Origin: CAZLNO01 sp964561005
Lineage (GTDB): Bacteria > Pseudomonadota > Alphaproteobacteria > Kiloniellales > Rhodovibrionaceae
NCBI GenBank assembly: GCA_964561005.1
Contig: CAZLNO010000010.1
Coordinates: forward strand, 1 to 59,524
Reading direction: 5' to 3'
Length of the DNA: 59,524 nucleotides
This document shows, piece by piece, positions 1 through 9,400 of the stretch. The position numbers and the translations under genes were made by a program. The first letter of the stretch is position 1; every line of letters starts with the position of its first letter. The notes under the pieces were generated by a model. That model was not told where the DNA came from, did no database searches, and saw only the letters and a program-made list of their open reading frames with translations.

Positions 1-150
1 TACCCAAGAACCGCCGCCCGCGTATCCCTTCCTCTCACCAACAATGTCAAAGAGCAGCGCGCAGGCCGCAGATCAAGCCGAACCTACGCTCGACCGGCGA
101 TGACCCGGTTTTCCTGAAGCCCTGCCGTCAGAGTGCCCGGCGGCAGGGAC
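1..150 (-). other. rRNA operon leader transcript (partial; rrn genes lie left of the window)
   Basis: On the minus strand a promoter at 156-184 is followed by a start-site region near 150, an 8-bp hairpin (arms 141-148 and 120-127, 13-nt loop), a boxA sequence at 45-56, and then a stretch reading GAAGGGATACGCGGGCGG, which resembles the leader found ahead of 16S genes in Rhodospirillales. No rRNA body is in the window, so the leader identity is inferred from the order promoter, hairpin, boxA. There is no protein gene in 1-379; the open frames there are shadows. Confidence 0.75.
45..56 (-). promoter_or_regulatory. boxA antitermination element of an rRNA leader
   Basis: The minus strand reads TGCTCTTTGACA, one base away from the classical rrn boxA TGCTCTTTAACA. 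boxA is bound in RNA by NusB with S10 and keeps the rRNA transcript from terminating early. nusB itself lies at 27515-28018 in this window. Confidence 0.8.
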
Positions 151-155
151 CAAAG

Positions 156-184
156 ATTATGGTGAGCACAGCGGCCGTCGTCAA
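156..184 (-). promoter_or_regulatory. sigma-70 promoter of the rRNA operon
   Basis: Minus strand: -35 TTGACG (184-179), 17-nt spacer, -10 CATAAT (161-156). This predicts a start near 150, about 95 nt upstream of boxA, which is the normal layout of an rrn promoter. Confidence 0.75.
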
Positions 185-379
185 GGCCTGTTATCCGACC
201 GTGCCGCGACCGCGACCTCACCACCCGCCCGCTTCAAGGCGGCGCCGACGGCGTTGTGTCCGTCGGTGAGCGGGGATATATTCGAGCGCGCCCGCTTTGT
301 CCAGCCCCCATTTCGCATTCCGAGCGAAACACCGCCGGGACCGTGCCATGCAGTGATCGCATGGCTACCAAGCGCCGGC

Positions 380-817
380 CTACAGCAGGCCGAGTTCCTT
401 GAGCTCCGCCTGCATCCAGTCCGGCATTTCCGCGACACCGGCCGGCGCGTCGCGCATATCGGGCGGCGCCTTCGCTGCCTCCAGATAGCGCCAGCCCTGG
501 AACGGCCGATGCGGTCGCGGCTGCACCGCCACGATCTCGGGATCGAGCTCCAGCAAGCAGGCCGCGCGCCCCGCGCCGTCGGTGACCTCGCGGATGTCGA
601 GGAGGCGCTGGCGGGCACGGACATAGCCGCGAATCACCCAGTACAGCGAGCCCGCGCCCAGCAGCTCCTCCCGGCGCCGGGGCATGCGCCGGGTGACGTG
701 CCAGGTGAAGCGTCGCCCGGTCTCGCGCTCGGCCCGGGCGATTCGCGACTCCTCGGCGCGGGCAAGCTCGTCGATCGAGTCGACGCCGACGCAAAGCTTG
801 ATCAAATGCAGGGTCAT
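380..817 (-). CDS. DUF1489 family protein
   Basis: A 145-residue protein of the DUF1489 family, a cytoplasmic family widespread in Alphaproteobacteria with no assigned biochemical role. It opens MTLHLIKLCVG and contains the family's RRMPRRREELLGAGSLYWVI region around residues 45-65, followed by conserved WRYLE and PDWM segments. The start at 817 was chosen because the longer upstream extension overlaps liuE and reads as arginine-rich noise. It lies 19 nt after liuE on the same strand and is probably co-transcribed as the last gene of the leucine operon, though nothing in the protein suggests a catabolic role. Confidence 0.85.
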   Translation of the reverse strand: MTLHLIKLCVGVDSIDELARAEESRIARAERETGRRFTWHVTRRMPRRREELLGAGSLYWVIRGYVRARQRLLDIREVTDGAGRAACLLELDPEIVAVQPRPHRPFQGWRYLEAAKAPPDMRDAPAGVAEMPDWMQAELKELGLL

Positions 818-836
818 GGCAATCCGACGCGCCCCT

Positions 837-1742
837 TCACGCGGCCCTGGCCGCCAGCGCCCGCGCCACCTTGGAGGCCGGCGGACGGCCCAGTTCCGCC
901 GAGATGAAGCGGCCGGCGGCAGCCAGCGCATCCAGATCGACGCCGGTGTCGATTCCCAGCCCATGCAGCATGTAGACGAGATCCTCGCTGGCCAGGTTGC
1001 CGCTCGCGCCCTTCGCATAGGGACAGCCGCCCAGCCCCGCGACGGCCGAATCCACCGTGGCCACGCCCAGCTCCAGGCAGGCCATCACGTTCGCCAACGC
1101 CTGGCCGTAGGTATCGTGGAAGTGCACGGCCAGCCGCTCGATCGGCAGCAGCTCGGCGACGGCGGCGACCACCGCGCGCGCCTCGCCGGGCGTGCCGACG
1201 CCGATGGTGTCCCCCAGCGAGATCTCGTCGCAGCCCAGTTCCCACAAGCGACCGGCCACCTCGACCACCCGCGCCGCCGGGACGGCGCCTTCGTAGGGAC
1301 AGCCCAGCACGCAGGAGACGTAGCCCCGCACCCGCGCCCCGTCGGCCTTGGCGGCCTCGATCACCGGGGCGAAGCGGGCGAAACTCTCCTCGATCGAGCA
1401 GTTGATGTTCTTTTGGGAAAAGGTTTCCGAGGCGGCCCCGAACACGGCGATCTCGTCGACACCGGCGGCGCGCGCCTTTTCGTAGCCCTTCATGTTGGGC
1501 ACGAGAACGGGATAGCGCACGCCGGGACGCCGGCGAATCCGCGCCAGGATCTCCCCGGTCCCGGCCATCTGCGGCACCCATTTCGGGGAGACGAAGGCGC
1601 CGGCCTCGACCACCGGCAGTCCGGCATCGACCAGGCGCTCGATCAGCGCCACCTTCACGTCCACGGGGACGCTTTGCGGCTCGTTCTGCAGGCCGTCGCG
1701 CGGTCCCACCTCCACGACGGTCACGCGCTCCGGCAGCTTCAT
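837..1742 (-). CDS. liuE: Hydroxymethylglutaryl-CoA lyase
   Basis: A 301-residue TIM-barrel lyase that splits 3-hydroxy-3-methylglutaryl-CoA into acetoacetate and acetyl-CoA, the final step of leucine and isovalerate breakdown. Visible family motifs are VVEVGPRDGLQNE near the N-terminus (the RDG holds the catalytic Arg and a metal-binding Asp), HFHDTYG in the middle (metal-binding His) and GLGGCPYAKGASGN, whose Cys is the active-site cysteine of the HMGL signature. The ATG at 1742 overlaps the liuD stop by 4 nt (ATGA), implying translational coupling. The gene symbol follows the Pseudomonas liu nomenclature; mvaB is an equivalent name. Confidence 0.93.
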   Translation of the reverse strand: MKLPERVTVVEVGPRDGLQNEPQSVPVDVKVALIERLVDAGLPVVEAGAFVSPKWVPQMAGTGEILARIRRRPGVRYPVLVPNMKGYEKARAAGVDEIAVFGAASETFSQKNINCSIEESFARFAPVIEAAKADGARVRGYVSCVLGCPYEGAVPAARVVEVAGRLWELGCDEISLGDTIGVGTPGEARAVVAAVAELLPIERLAVHFHDTYGQALANVMACLELGVATVDSAVAGLGGCPYAKGASGNLASEDLVYMLHGLGIDTGVDLDALAAAGRFISAELGRPPASKVARALAARAA

Positions 1743-3772
1743 GATGCGGCCTCCTCGCTTGCCGGCGGCGACTCGCCGACCTCGAAGACCAGCAGCTCGG
1801 CGCCCTCCGCGACCTGGTCGCCGATCCGGCAGCGCAGCGCGGCGATCCGCCCGTCGGCCGGCGCGAAGATGCTGTGCTCCATCTTCATCGCCTCCAGCAC
1901 GACCAGCGTGGCCCCGGCCGCCACCGACGCGCCCTCGGCCACGGCGACATGGGTGATCCTGCCGGGCATCGGCGCGGTCATGGCGCCGCCCAGCTCGTCC
2001 TCGACCTCGGCGCCGCCCAGAGGCTGCCGGCGGCGCAGCCGATAGCTGTCGGGCCCCAGCAGGATCTGCCGCGCATCGCCGTCGCGCAGGACCACGGCCG
2101 CGAGGCGCCGGCCACCGATCTCCGCCACGAGCGTGCCGTCGCCCGCCAGGCGAGCCCGGGCGATCACGCTGCCGGACGGCAGGTCGAGGCGCACCGAGTC
2201 GCCGGCGATATCGACCCGCGCCCGCACCCAAAGTTCCGTGCCTTCGTGCTCGAACACGAGGTCGCGGTGACTTTCCTCGTTGAGGCACCAGCCCTCGACG
2301 CGATGCCAGGGCGAGTAGGGGTCGCCGGAGGCCAGGGCCTCGGCCGCCGCGGCCTCGCGGCGCGCCTCGATCTCGGCCAGGGCGGCCACGGCGAGCGCCG
2401 CCTCGGGCAGCGCCGACGCCTCGGGGACGAGTCGGGCGCGGTGGCGGCCGATAAAGCCCGTATCCAGTCGCCCGGCCCGGATATCGGGCTCGTCCAGCAG
2501 CCGGCAGAGGAAGCCGAGGTTGGTCGTCACGCCGCCCACGCGCGTGGCCTCCAGCGCGTGGCGCAGGCGGCGCAGCGCGCCGGCGCGGTCCGGCCCGTGG
2601 GCGACGATCTTGGCGATCATCGGATCGTAGTACGGTGTCACCGTGTCGCCCGCCGCGACCCCGGCGTCCACCCGCACGCCCGGCAGACCCTCGGGCAGGG
2701 CCAGGTGGCGCAAGCTGCCGGTCGCGGGCAGGAAGTCCTTCGCCGGGTCCTCCGCGTAGAGCCGCACTTCCATCGCGTGCCCCTCCGGCGCCAGATCGTC
2801 CTGGCCCCACGGCAGGGGCTCGCCGCTGGCCACGCGAAGCTGCCATTCCACCAGGTCGAGGCCGGTGATCGCCTCGGTGACCGGGTGTTCCACCTGGAGC
2901 CGGGTGTTCATCTCCATGAAGTAGAAGGCGCCGTCCTCGGCGATGAACTCCACCGTGCCCGCCCCGCGATAGCCGATGGCCGCGGCGGCGCGCACCGCGG
3001 CGGCGCCCATCTCGGCGCGCTGGGCGGGCGTGATCCCTGGCGCCGGCGCCTCCTCCATCACCTTCTGATGGCGGCGCTGCAGCGAGCAGTCGCGCTCGAA
3101 GAGGTGCAGCGCGTGGCCGTGGTCGTCGGCGAAGACCTGCACCTCGATGTGCCGGGGCTGTTGCAGGTACTTCTCGATCAGCATGCGGTCGTCGCCGAAG
3201 GCGGCCCTGGATTCGCGCTTGGCTCCGGCCAGGGCGTCGGGGAAGTCCTTCGGCCGCTCGACCACGCGCATCCCCTTCCCGCCTCCGCCGGCCGAGGCCT
3301 TCAGCAGCACGGGATAGCCGATGCGCCCGGCCTCCTCGGCCAGGCGCTCGGGGTCCTGGTCGTCGCCGTGATAGCCGGGGACCAGCGGCACGCCGGCCCG
3401 ATCCATCGTGGCCTTGGCCGCCGCCTTGGAGCCCATGGCGCGGATGGCGTCGGGCGGCGGACCGACGAAGACGGCGCCGGCCGCCGCCACGACCTCGGCG
3501 AACTCCGCGTTCTCGGCCAGGAAGCCGTAGCCGGGGTGCACCGCCTCGGCGCCGCTGCGCCGCACCGCCTCCAGGATCGCCGCCTGGTTCAGATAGCTTT
3601 CGGCCGCCGGCGCCGGGCCCAGGCGAAAGGCCGAGTCCGCCAGCTTGACGTGCCGCGCCTCGCTATCGGCATCGGAATACACCGCCACGGTGCGCAGCCC
3701 CAGCCGCCGCGCGGTGCGGATGATGCGGCAGGCGATCTCGCCGCGGTTGGCGATGAGCAGCGAGGCGAACAT
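1739..3772 (-). CDS. liuD: Methylcrotonyl-CoA carboxylase, biotin-carrying alpha subunit
   Basis: A 677-residue subunit combining biotin carboxylase and biotin carrier domains. It carboxylates biotin with ATP and bicarbonate and passes CO2 to the liuB carboxyltransferase to form 3-methylglutaconyl-CoA. The sequence shows the N-terminal IANRGEIACRIIRTARRLG, the ATP-grasp glycine loop SAGGGGKGMRVV, the active-site segment EMNTRLQVEHPVTE and a C-terminal biotinyl domain with EAMKMEH, in which Lys630 is the biotinylation site. Propionyl-CoA carboxylase alpha is similar; the liuB/liuC/liuE neighbours settle it as methylcrotonyl-CoA carboxylase. It starts 4 nt after the liuC stop. Confidence 0.93.
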   Translation of the reverse strand: MFASLLIANRGEIACRIIRTARRLGLRTVAVYSDADSEARHVKLADSAFRLGPAPAAESYLNQAAILEAVRRSGAEAVHPGYGFLAENAEFAEVVAAAGAVFVGPPPDAIRAMGSKAAAKATMDRAGVPLVPGYHGDDQDPERLAEEAGRIGYPVLLKASAGGGGKGMRVVERPKDFPDALAGAKRESRAAFGDDRMLIEKYLQQPRHIEVQVFADDHGHALHLFERDCSLQRRHQKVMEEAPAPGITPAQRAEMGAAAVRAAAAIGYRGAGTVEFIAEDGAFYFMEMNTRLQVEHPVTEAITGLDLVEWQLRVASGEPLPWGQDDLAPEGHAMEVRLYAEDPAKDFLPATGSLRHLALPEGLPGVRVDAGVAAGDTVTPYYDPMIAKIVAHGPDRAGALRRLRHALEATRVGGVTTNLGFLCRLLDEPDIRAGRLDTGFIGRHRARLVPEASALPEAALAVAALAEIEARREAAAAEALASGDPYSPWHRVEGWCLNEESHRDLVFEHEGTELWVRARVDIAGDSVRLDLPSGSVIARARLAGDGTLVAEIGGRRLAAVVLRDGDARQILLGPDSYRLRRRQPLGGAEVEDELGGAMTAPMPGRITHVAVAEGASVAAGATLVVLEAMKMEHSIFAPADGRIAALRCRIGDQVAEGAELLVFEVGESPPASEEAAS

Positions 3773-3776
3773 CGGC

Positions 3777-4565
3777 TTATCGGACCCAGTCGGGCGAGCG
3801 CTTCTCCAGGAAGGCGGCGATGCCTTCCCGCCCCTCCTCGCTGGCGCGGCGGGTGGCGATGCGGCGGGCCGCGTCGGCCTGCAGCTCGGCGTCGAGCGGA
3901 CGGTTGTAGAGCGCGCGAAGCTGCGCCTTGGCGTCCGCCTGCGCCTCGGGTCCGCCCTTCAGCAGCGACTCCACGATCTCGCGCCCCCGGCTTTGCAGGC
4001 TGCCCCAGCCGACGACCTCGTGGATCAGGCCCAGGCGGTGCGCCTCGTGCGCGTCGAAGCGCTCGCCGGTGAGGCTGTAGCGCCGCGCCGCGCGGTAGCC
4101 GATCGCCGCCACGACATAGGGATGGATGGTCGCCGGGGTCAGGCCGAGGCGCACCTCCGGCAGCGCGAAGACGGCGCCGTCGGAGGCGATGGCGATGTCG
4201 CAGCAGGCGACCAGTCCAAGCCCGCCGCCGATCGCCGGACCCTGCACCAGCGCCAGCGTGGGCCGCGAGAAGCCATCCAGCGCCTGCAGCAGCATGGCCA
4301 GGGCGCGCGCGTCTTCCAGGTTCTCGGCTTCGTCCGCCTTCGACATGGCGCGCATCCACTCCAGGTCGGCGCCGGCGGAGAAGGCGTTGCCCTCGGCCGT
4401 GAGCACCAGGCAGCGCACCCGCGGGTCGTCGTCGAAGCCACGCAACGCCGCCGTCAGCTCCGAAATGAGCTGGGCGTTGAAGGCGTTGCGCTTGTCCGCC
4501 CGCGTCAGCGCGATGTGCGCCACGCCCTCGTCGTCGATCTCTTCCAGGAACAGTGGCCGTTCCAT
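3777..4565 (-). CDS. liuC: Methylglutaconyl-CoA hydratase (enoyl-CoA hydratase family)
   Basis: A 262-residue crotonase-fold enzyme. By position it hydrates 3-methylglutaconyl-CoA to HMG-CoA, the step between the carboxylase and HMG-CoA lyase. The crotonase oxyanion segments are present as NAFSAGADLEWMR (about residues 60-72) and GPAIGGGLGLVACCDIAIA (about 107-125), with a downstream EVRLGLTPATI. It sits between liuB (28-nt gap) and liuD (4-nt gap). Specificity for methylglutaconyl-CoA rather than another enoyl-CoA is inferred from the operon. Confidence 0.9.
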   Translation of the reverse strand: MERPLFLEEIDDEGVAHIALTRADKRNAFNAQLISELTAALRGFDDDPRVRCLVLTAEGNAFSAGADLEWMRAMSKADEAENLEDARALAMLLQALDGFSRPTLALVQGPAIGGGLGLVACCDIAIASDGAVFALPEVRLGLTPATIHPYVVAAIGYRAARRYSLTGERFDAHEAHRLGLIHEVVGWGSLQSRGREIVESLLKGGPEAQADAKAQLRALYNRPLDAELQADAARRIATRRASEEGREGIAAFLEKRSPDWVR

Positions 4566-4593
4566 GATGCCTGTCCTCGCTGTCTGTCTCGCC

Positions 4594-6201
4594 TCACATC
4601 CGGAACACCGGCGCCTGTCGCGGCTCCACCGGCGCGTTCAGGGCGGCGGAGATGCCCAGACCCAGGGCGCGACGCGTGTCCACGGGGTCCAGGATGCCGT
4701 CGTCCCACAGGCGCGCGGTGGCGTAGTCGGGATGCCCCTGTTCCTCGTACTGCCGGCGGATCGGCGCCTTGAAGGCCTCCTCGTCCTCGGCCGACCAGCT
4801 CTGCCCGCGGGACTCCAGGGAGTCGCGGCGCACCGTGGCCAGCACGTTGGCCGCCTGCTCGCCGCCCATCACCGAGATGCGCGCGTTCGGCCACATCCAC
4901 AGCAGCCGCGGCGCGTAGGCGCGGCCGCACATGGCGTAGTTGCCGGCGCCGAAGCTGCCGCCGAGGACGACGGTGAACTTGGGCACCTGCGCCGTCGCCA
5001 CGGCGGTGACCAGCTTGGCGCCGTCCTTGGCGATGCCGCCGGCCTCGTACTTCCGCCCCACCATGAAGCCGGAGATGTTCTGTAGAAAGATCAGGGGGAT
5101 GCCGCGCTGCGTTGCCAGCTCGATGAAGTGCGCGCCCTTCAGCGCCGACTCCGAGAACAGGATGCCGTTGTTGGCCAGGATCGCCACCGGATAGCCGTGC
5201 AGATGGGCAAATCCGCAGACCAGCGTGGTGCCGTAGCTCGCCTTGAACTCGTCGAACTCCGAGGCGTCGACCAGGCGGGCGATGACCTCCTTCACATCGT
5301 AGGGCTTCTTCAGGTCCGGCGGCACGATGCCGTAGATCTCTTCCGGGTCGTAGGCCGGCGGCTGCGGCGCGCGGGTCTCCAGGCCGTGGCGCTTCGGGCG
5401 GTTCAGGTTGCGCACCAGCCGCCGCACCGTCGCCAGCGCGTGCGCGTCGTCCGACGCCAGGTGATCCGCGACGCCCGAAATCCGCGCGTGGACGTCCGCG
5501 CCGCCCAGGTCCTCCGCCGAGACCTCCTCGCCGGTCGCCGCCTTCACCAGCGGCGGCCCGCCCAGGAAGATGGTGCCCTGGTTGCGCACGATCACGGCCT
5601 CGTCCGACATCGCCGGGACATAGGCGCCCCCCGCCGTGCAGCTTCCCATCACCGCGGCGATCTGCGGGATGCCTCGGGCGGACATGTTGGCCTGATTGTA
5701 GAAGATGCGGCCGAAGTGGTCGCGGTCGGGGAAGACCTCGTCCTGGTTCGGCAGGTTGGCGCCGCCCGAATCGACCAGATAGATGCAGGGCAGCCGGTTC
5801 TGCCGCGCGATCTCCTGCGCGCGCAGGTGCTTTTTCACGGTGATCGGATAGTAGGTGCCGCCCTTCACCGTGGCGTCGTTGGCGACGATCACGCACTCCC
5901 GGCCCGAGACCCGACCGATGCCGGTGATGATGCCGGCCGAGGGCACCTCGTCGTCGTACATGCCGAGCGCGGCGAGCTGCGAGAGCTCCAGGAAGGGCGC
6001 GCCCTCGTCCAGCAGGCCGTGCACGCGATCGCGCGGCAGCATCTTGCCGCGCGCCAGGTGCTTCTCCCGCGCGCGCTCGCCGCCGCCCTCGCGCACCCGC
6101 GCCACCTTGGCGCGCAGTTCGTCCACCACGGCCCGCATCGCCGCCTGGTTTTCGCGGAAGCTGTCCGAGCGGGTGTCGACCGCGCTGCGCAGGACGGTCA
6201 T
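4594..6201 (-). CDS. liuB: Methylcrotonyl-CoA carboxylase, carboxyltransferase beta subunit
   Basis: A 535-residue carboxyltransferase that moves the carboxyl group from biotin on liuD to 3-methylcrotonyl-CoA. The crotonase-like N half shows CIYLVDSGGANLPNQ and the C half shows VLGGSFGAGNYAMCGRAY, both typical of the MCC beta/PCC beta family. The start at the ATG 6201 gives MTVLRSAVDTRSDSF, matching the usual N-terminus; a TTG 66 nt upstream would add an unconserved leader. It is the first gene of the operon visible here. An isovaleryl-CoA dehydrogenase (liuA) and a LiuR-type regulator, often upstream, are absent. Confidence 0.93.
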   Translation of the reverse strand: MTVLRSAVDTRSDSFRENQAAMRAVVDELRAKVARVREGGGERAREKHLARGKMLPRDRVHGLLDEGAPFLELSQLAALGMYDDEVPSAGIITGIGRVSGRECVIVANDATVKGGTYYPITVKKHLRAQEIARQNRLPCIYLVDSGGANLPNQDEVFPDRDHFGRIFYNQANMSARGIPQIAAVMGSCTAGGAYVPAMSDEAVIVRNQGTIFLGGPPLVKAATGEEVSAEDLGGADVHARISGVADHLASDDAHALATVRRLVRNLNRPKRHGLETRAPQPPAYDPEEIYGIVPPDLKKPYDVKEVIARLVDASEFDEFKASYGTTLVCGFAHLHGYPVAILANNGILFSESALKGAHFIELATQRGIPLIFLQNISGFMVGRKYEAGGIAKDGAKLVTAVATAQVPKFTVVLGGSFGAGNYAMCGRAYAPRLLWMWPNARISVMGGEQAANVLATVRRDSLESRGQSWSAEDEEAFKAPIRRQYEEQGHPDYATARLWDDGILDPVDTRRALGLGISAALNAPVEPRQAPVFRM

Positions 6202-6366
6202 GGTCTCGCCACTCTGCCCATTGCCACCTCCGGGGCTCAGCATGCGCACGCGGCCGCGCTCAGGCAAGGCGCAATGCCGGCCCGCGGCTTGGCCGGCGCG
6301 CGGGCCTTGTCGCCGGCGCGTTGTTGCCTCTCTACATCCCGCACAAAACGTGGTAACTTCCGTATC

Positions 6367-6383
6367 ACATCTTTGTGAGATGT
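6367..6383. promoter_or_regulatory. Inverted repeat in the liuB / FG-GAP divergent spacer
   Basis: A perfect palindrome ACATCT-TTGTG-AGATGT lies in the 248-nt space between two divergently read genes. It could be an operator for either side. A short T-rich run follows it on the plus strand, so a weak terminator-like hairpin is also possible. I could not pair it with convincing -35/-10 hexamers. Confidence 0.35.
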
Positions 6384-6449
6384 TTTTGATGGGCTGGCGT
6401 CCCCGACCGCCGGAGCGCCCGGCAGGACCACACCGAACAGGGAGTCACC

Positions 6450-9400
6450 ATGGCTGGCAATATCCGTCTGGACCGCGCCGTCAACATCGGCCTGGAGGTC
6501 CGCTTTCCCGACACCCTCGTGAGCGGCGACATCGACGGCGACGGCCGACCCGACCTGCTGGCCGGGGAGGGCTCGGCCGGCGAGGTCGCGGTGCTGCTGA
6601 ACGCCGGGGGCGGCGACTTCGCGACCGGGACGACCGTCGCCACCGGCACCGCCCCAAGGACGATGGCGCTGGGCGACCTGAACGGCGACGGCGCGCCGGA
6701 CCTGGTCACGGCCGGCGGCAGCGAGAGCTTCGCCGCCAACTTCCCGAACACCGTGGCGGTGCACTTGGGCGACGGCGGCGGCGGCTTCGGACCCGCCACG
6801 CAGATCACTGTCGGCAACAACCCGACCGCGCTGGCGCTGGGCGACGTGAACGCGGACGGCCGCGGCGACCTGCTGGTCGCCAACGAGGACGACCGGACGG
6901 TCAGCGTGCTGCTCGCCAATGGCAACGGCGGCTTGACGAGCGCGGGAACGGCGGACAGCGGGCGCGGCCTCGTCGATCTGGCCCTCGCGGACCTGGACGG
7001 GGACGGCGCGCGCGATCTTCTGGGCGTGGACGGCGGCGATACCCTGGTCGTCCTGCAGGGGAACGGCAGCGGCGGCTTCGCGGCCCCCGTCGAGGTGGCG
7101 ATCGACAGCACGCCAGGCGACACCACCGGCGTCGAGGTCGGCGACTTCGACCGCGACGGCGCGCCGGACGTGGTCACGCTGAACGACGGCGGCACCAGCA
7201 CCGGCAACACCGACGGCATTTCCGTGCTGCTGAACGATGGGGCCGGCAACCTGGGTCCGCCCACCGAACACCTGACCGGCAGCCTCCCGCGCGATGTCAG
7301 CGTCGTGGACCTGAACCGCGACGGCGCGCTGGACCTCGCCGTCACGCACCAGTGGTCGGAGAACGTGGCCATCCTGGAAGGCGACGGCCGCGGCGGATTT
7401 ACCCAGCTCCGACCGGCACCGATCAACGGCTCGGACGAGACGCCGCGCGCCGCCACCGCCGCCGATGTCGACGGCGACGGCTTCCCCGAGCTGGCCGTCG
7501 CCAACGAGGCCGCCGGCGGCAGCGTCGGCGTGCTGGCGAACCAGAGCGGCGAGGGTCTGCCGAACGTCGAGGCCGAGTTGCAGTGGACGACATCGTTCGG
7601 GACCGTGCATGCCGACTCGGTCAACGATATCGCGGTCGACAGCCAGGGCAACGTCGTCGTCGTCGGCTTCCAGGACCAGCGCGCCAGCGGCGAAGAGGAC
7701 AAGCCCTTCATCGCCAAGTTCAACGCCGCCGGCGAGCAGCTCTGGTTCCAGAACCTGGGCGACGACAACGAGAGCGCCAACCGCGTGGCCGTCGACGGCG
7801 ACGACAACATCTTCGTCACCGGCACCGCCGGCGGCACCTTCGGCAGCCTGGACTTCCATATCAACACGCAGACGGGGGAATCCGGGCCGGGCATCCGCGA
7901 CATCTACCTGCGCAAGTACAGCCCCGGTGGCGAGAGCCAGTGGACGCAGCAGTTCGGCTCGGACGACCTGGACGGCGACGCGCATCTGACGGTCGACGAC
8001 GCCGGCAACGTCTTCGTCGCCTCGCGCTCGGCCGGCCGCTTCGACAGCAGCCACGGCCAGCCGAACAGCGAGCCCGACCTGGCCGTGACGCGCTTCGGCA
8101 ACGACGGGCAGTTCGTCTGGAGCCGCATGTTCGGCAGCCTTGGCGACCCCGAGGTCTTCGGCAACGACGACGAGCCCGACGGCATCGCCATCGACCCGGT
8201 CAGCGGCGAGCTGGTCGTGGCCGGCAACACCACGGGCGATCTGGGCAACGTCGACATCGACGGGGGCGCCGATAGCGTGGCCGACGGCGAGGGCTCGCCC
8301 GATCACGCAGGGACTGGCGAAGCCTTCATCGTCCGCCTCGACCCGGACTCCGGCGACCTGCTGCGCACGCGGCAGTTCGAGACCCTGGATAACGACAATG
8401 TGCTCGCGCTCGGGGTCGACAGCCAGGGGAGCACGACAGTGATCGGCCAGACCGACGGCCTGCCCGGCCAGCCGCCGCAGGTGATCGAGGTCACCTCTCC
8501 CTTCGCCGTCAACTTCGACAGCAACGGCGAGCGCGCCTGGACGCGCCAGGACATTCCCGAGAACCAGTCCACCACGGCCAGCGATATCGCGCTCGCCGCC
8601 GGCGGCCTGCGCCTCGTCTCGGTCACGCGCGATCCCGCCGTGCTGGTTTACGATGACGCCGGAAACCTGCTCACGGAGATCACCGACGAGATCCTCAGCC
8701 AGGCCGACACCGGCTTCGGCGACGGCGCAACGAACGCGGTCGCGGTGGACGGGGACACCGTCTATCTCGCGGGCAGTTCCGACCGGGCCTGGGCTGGCCC
8801 CGACCTCGGCGACGACGATGGCTGGCTGGTCAAGCTCGACCTCTCGCGCACCACGCTCGAAGGGCCGGACCTCGATCTGCTCGACCTCTCGCCGGCCCAG
8901 CAGATCAGCGCGGTCTACGTGGGCTACTTCGGCCGCGCGCCGCGCGAAGGCGGCCTGGACTTCTGGCAAGGCGAGTACGATGGCGGACTCCAGGACGGCA
9001 AGACGCAAGGCCGGGTCCTCGACGACATCGCGGAATCCTTCCGGCTCAGCGACGAGGCCACGACGCTGTTCCCCTTCCTGGCGCCGGGCGCCGGGGACGA
9101 CGCGACCAGCGAGGACGTGCGGGGCTTCGTCACCAGCGTGTTCGAGAACCTCTTCGACCGCGCCCCGGACCCGGCCGGTTTGGATTTCTGGGCCGGCGAG
9201 ATCCAGGCGCGTCTCGACGCCGGGATCAAGATCGGCGACATCATCATGGCCATCGCCGGCGGCGCCCAGAACGGCAACAGCCAGGACATCGACGGCGACG
9301 GTGCGGCGGAGACGCTGAACGACGCCGCGACGCTGCTGAACAAGATCGACGCCGCCACGCAGTTCGGGCGCGACGTCGGGGAGGACATCCCGCTGGCCAC

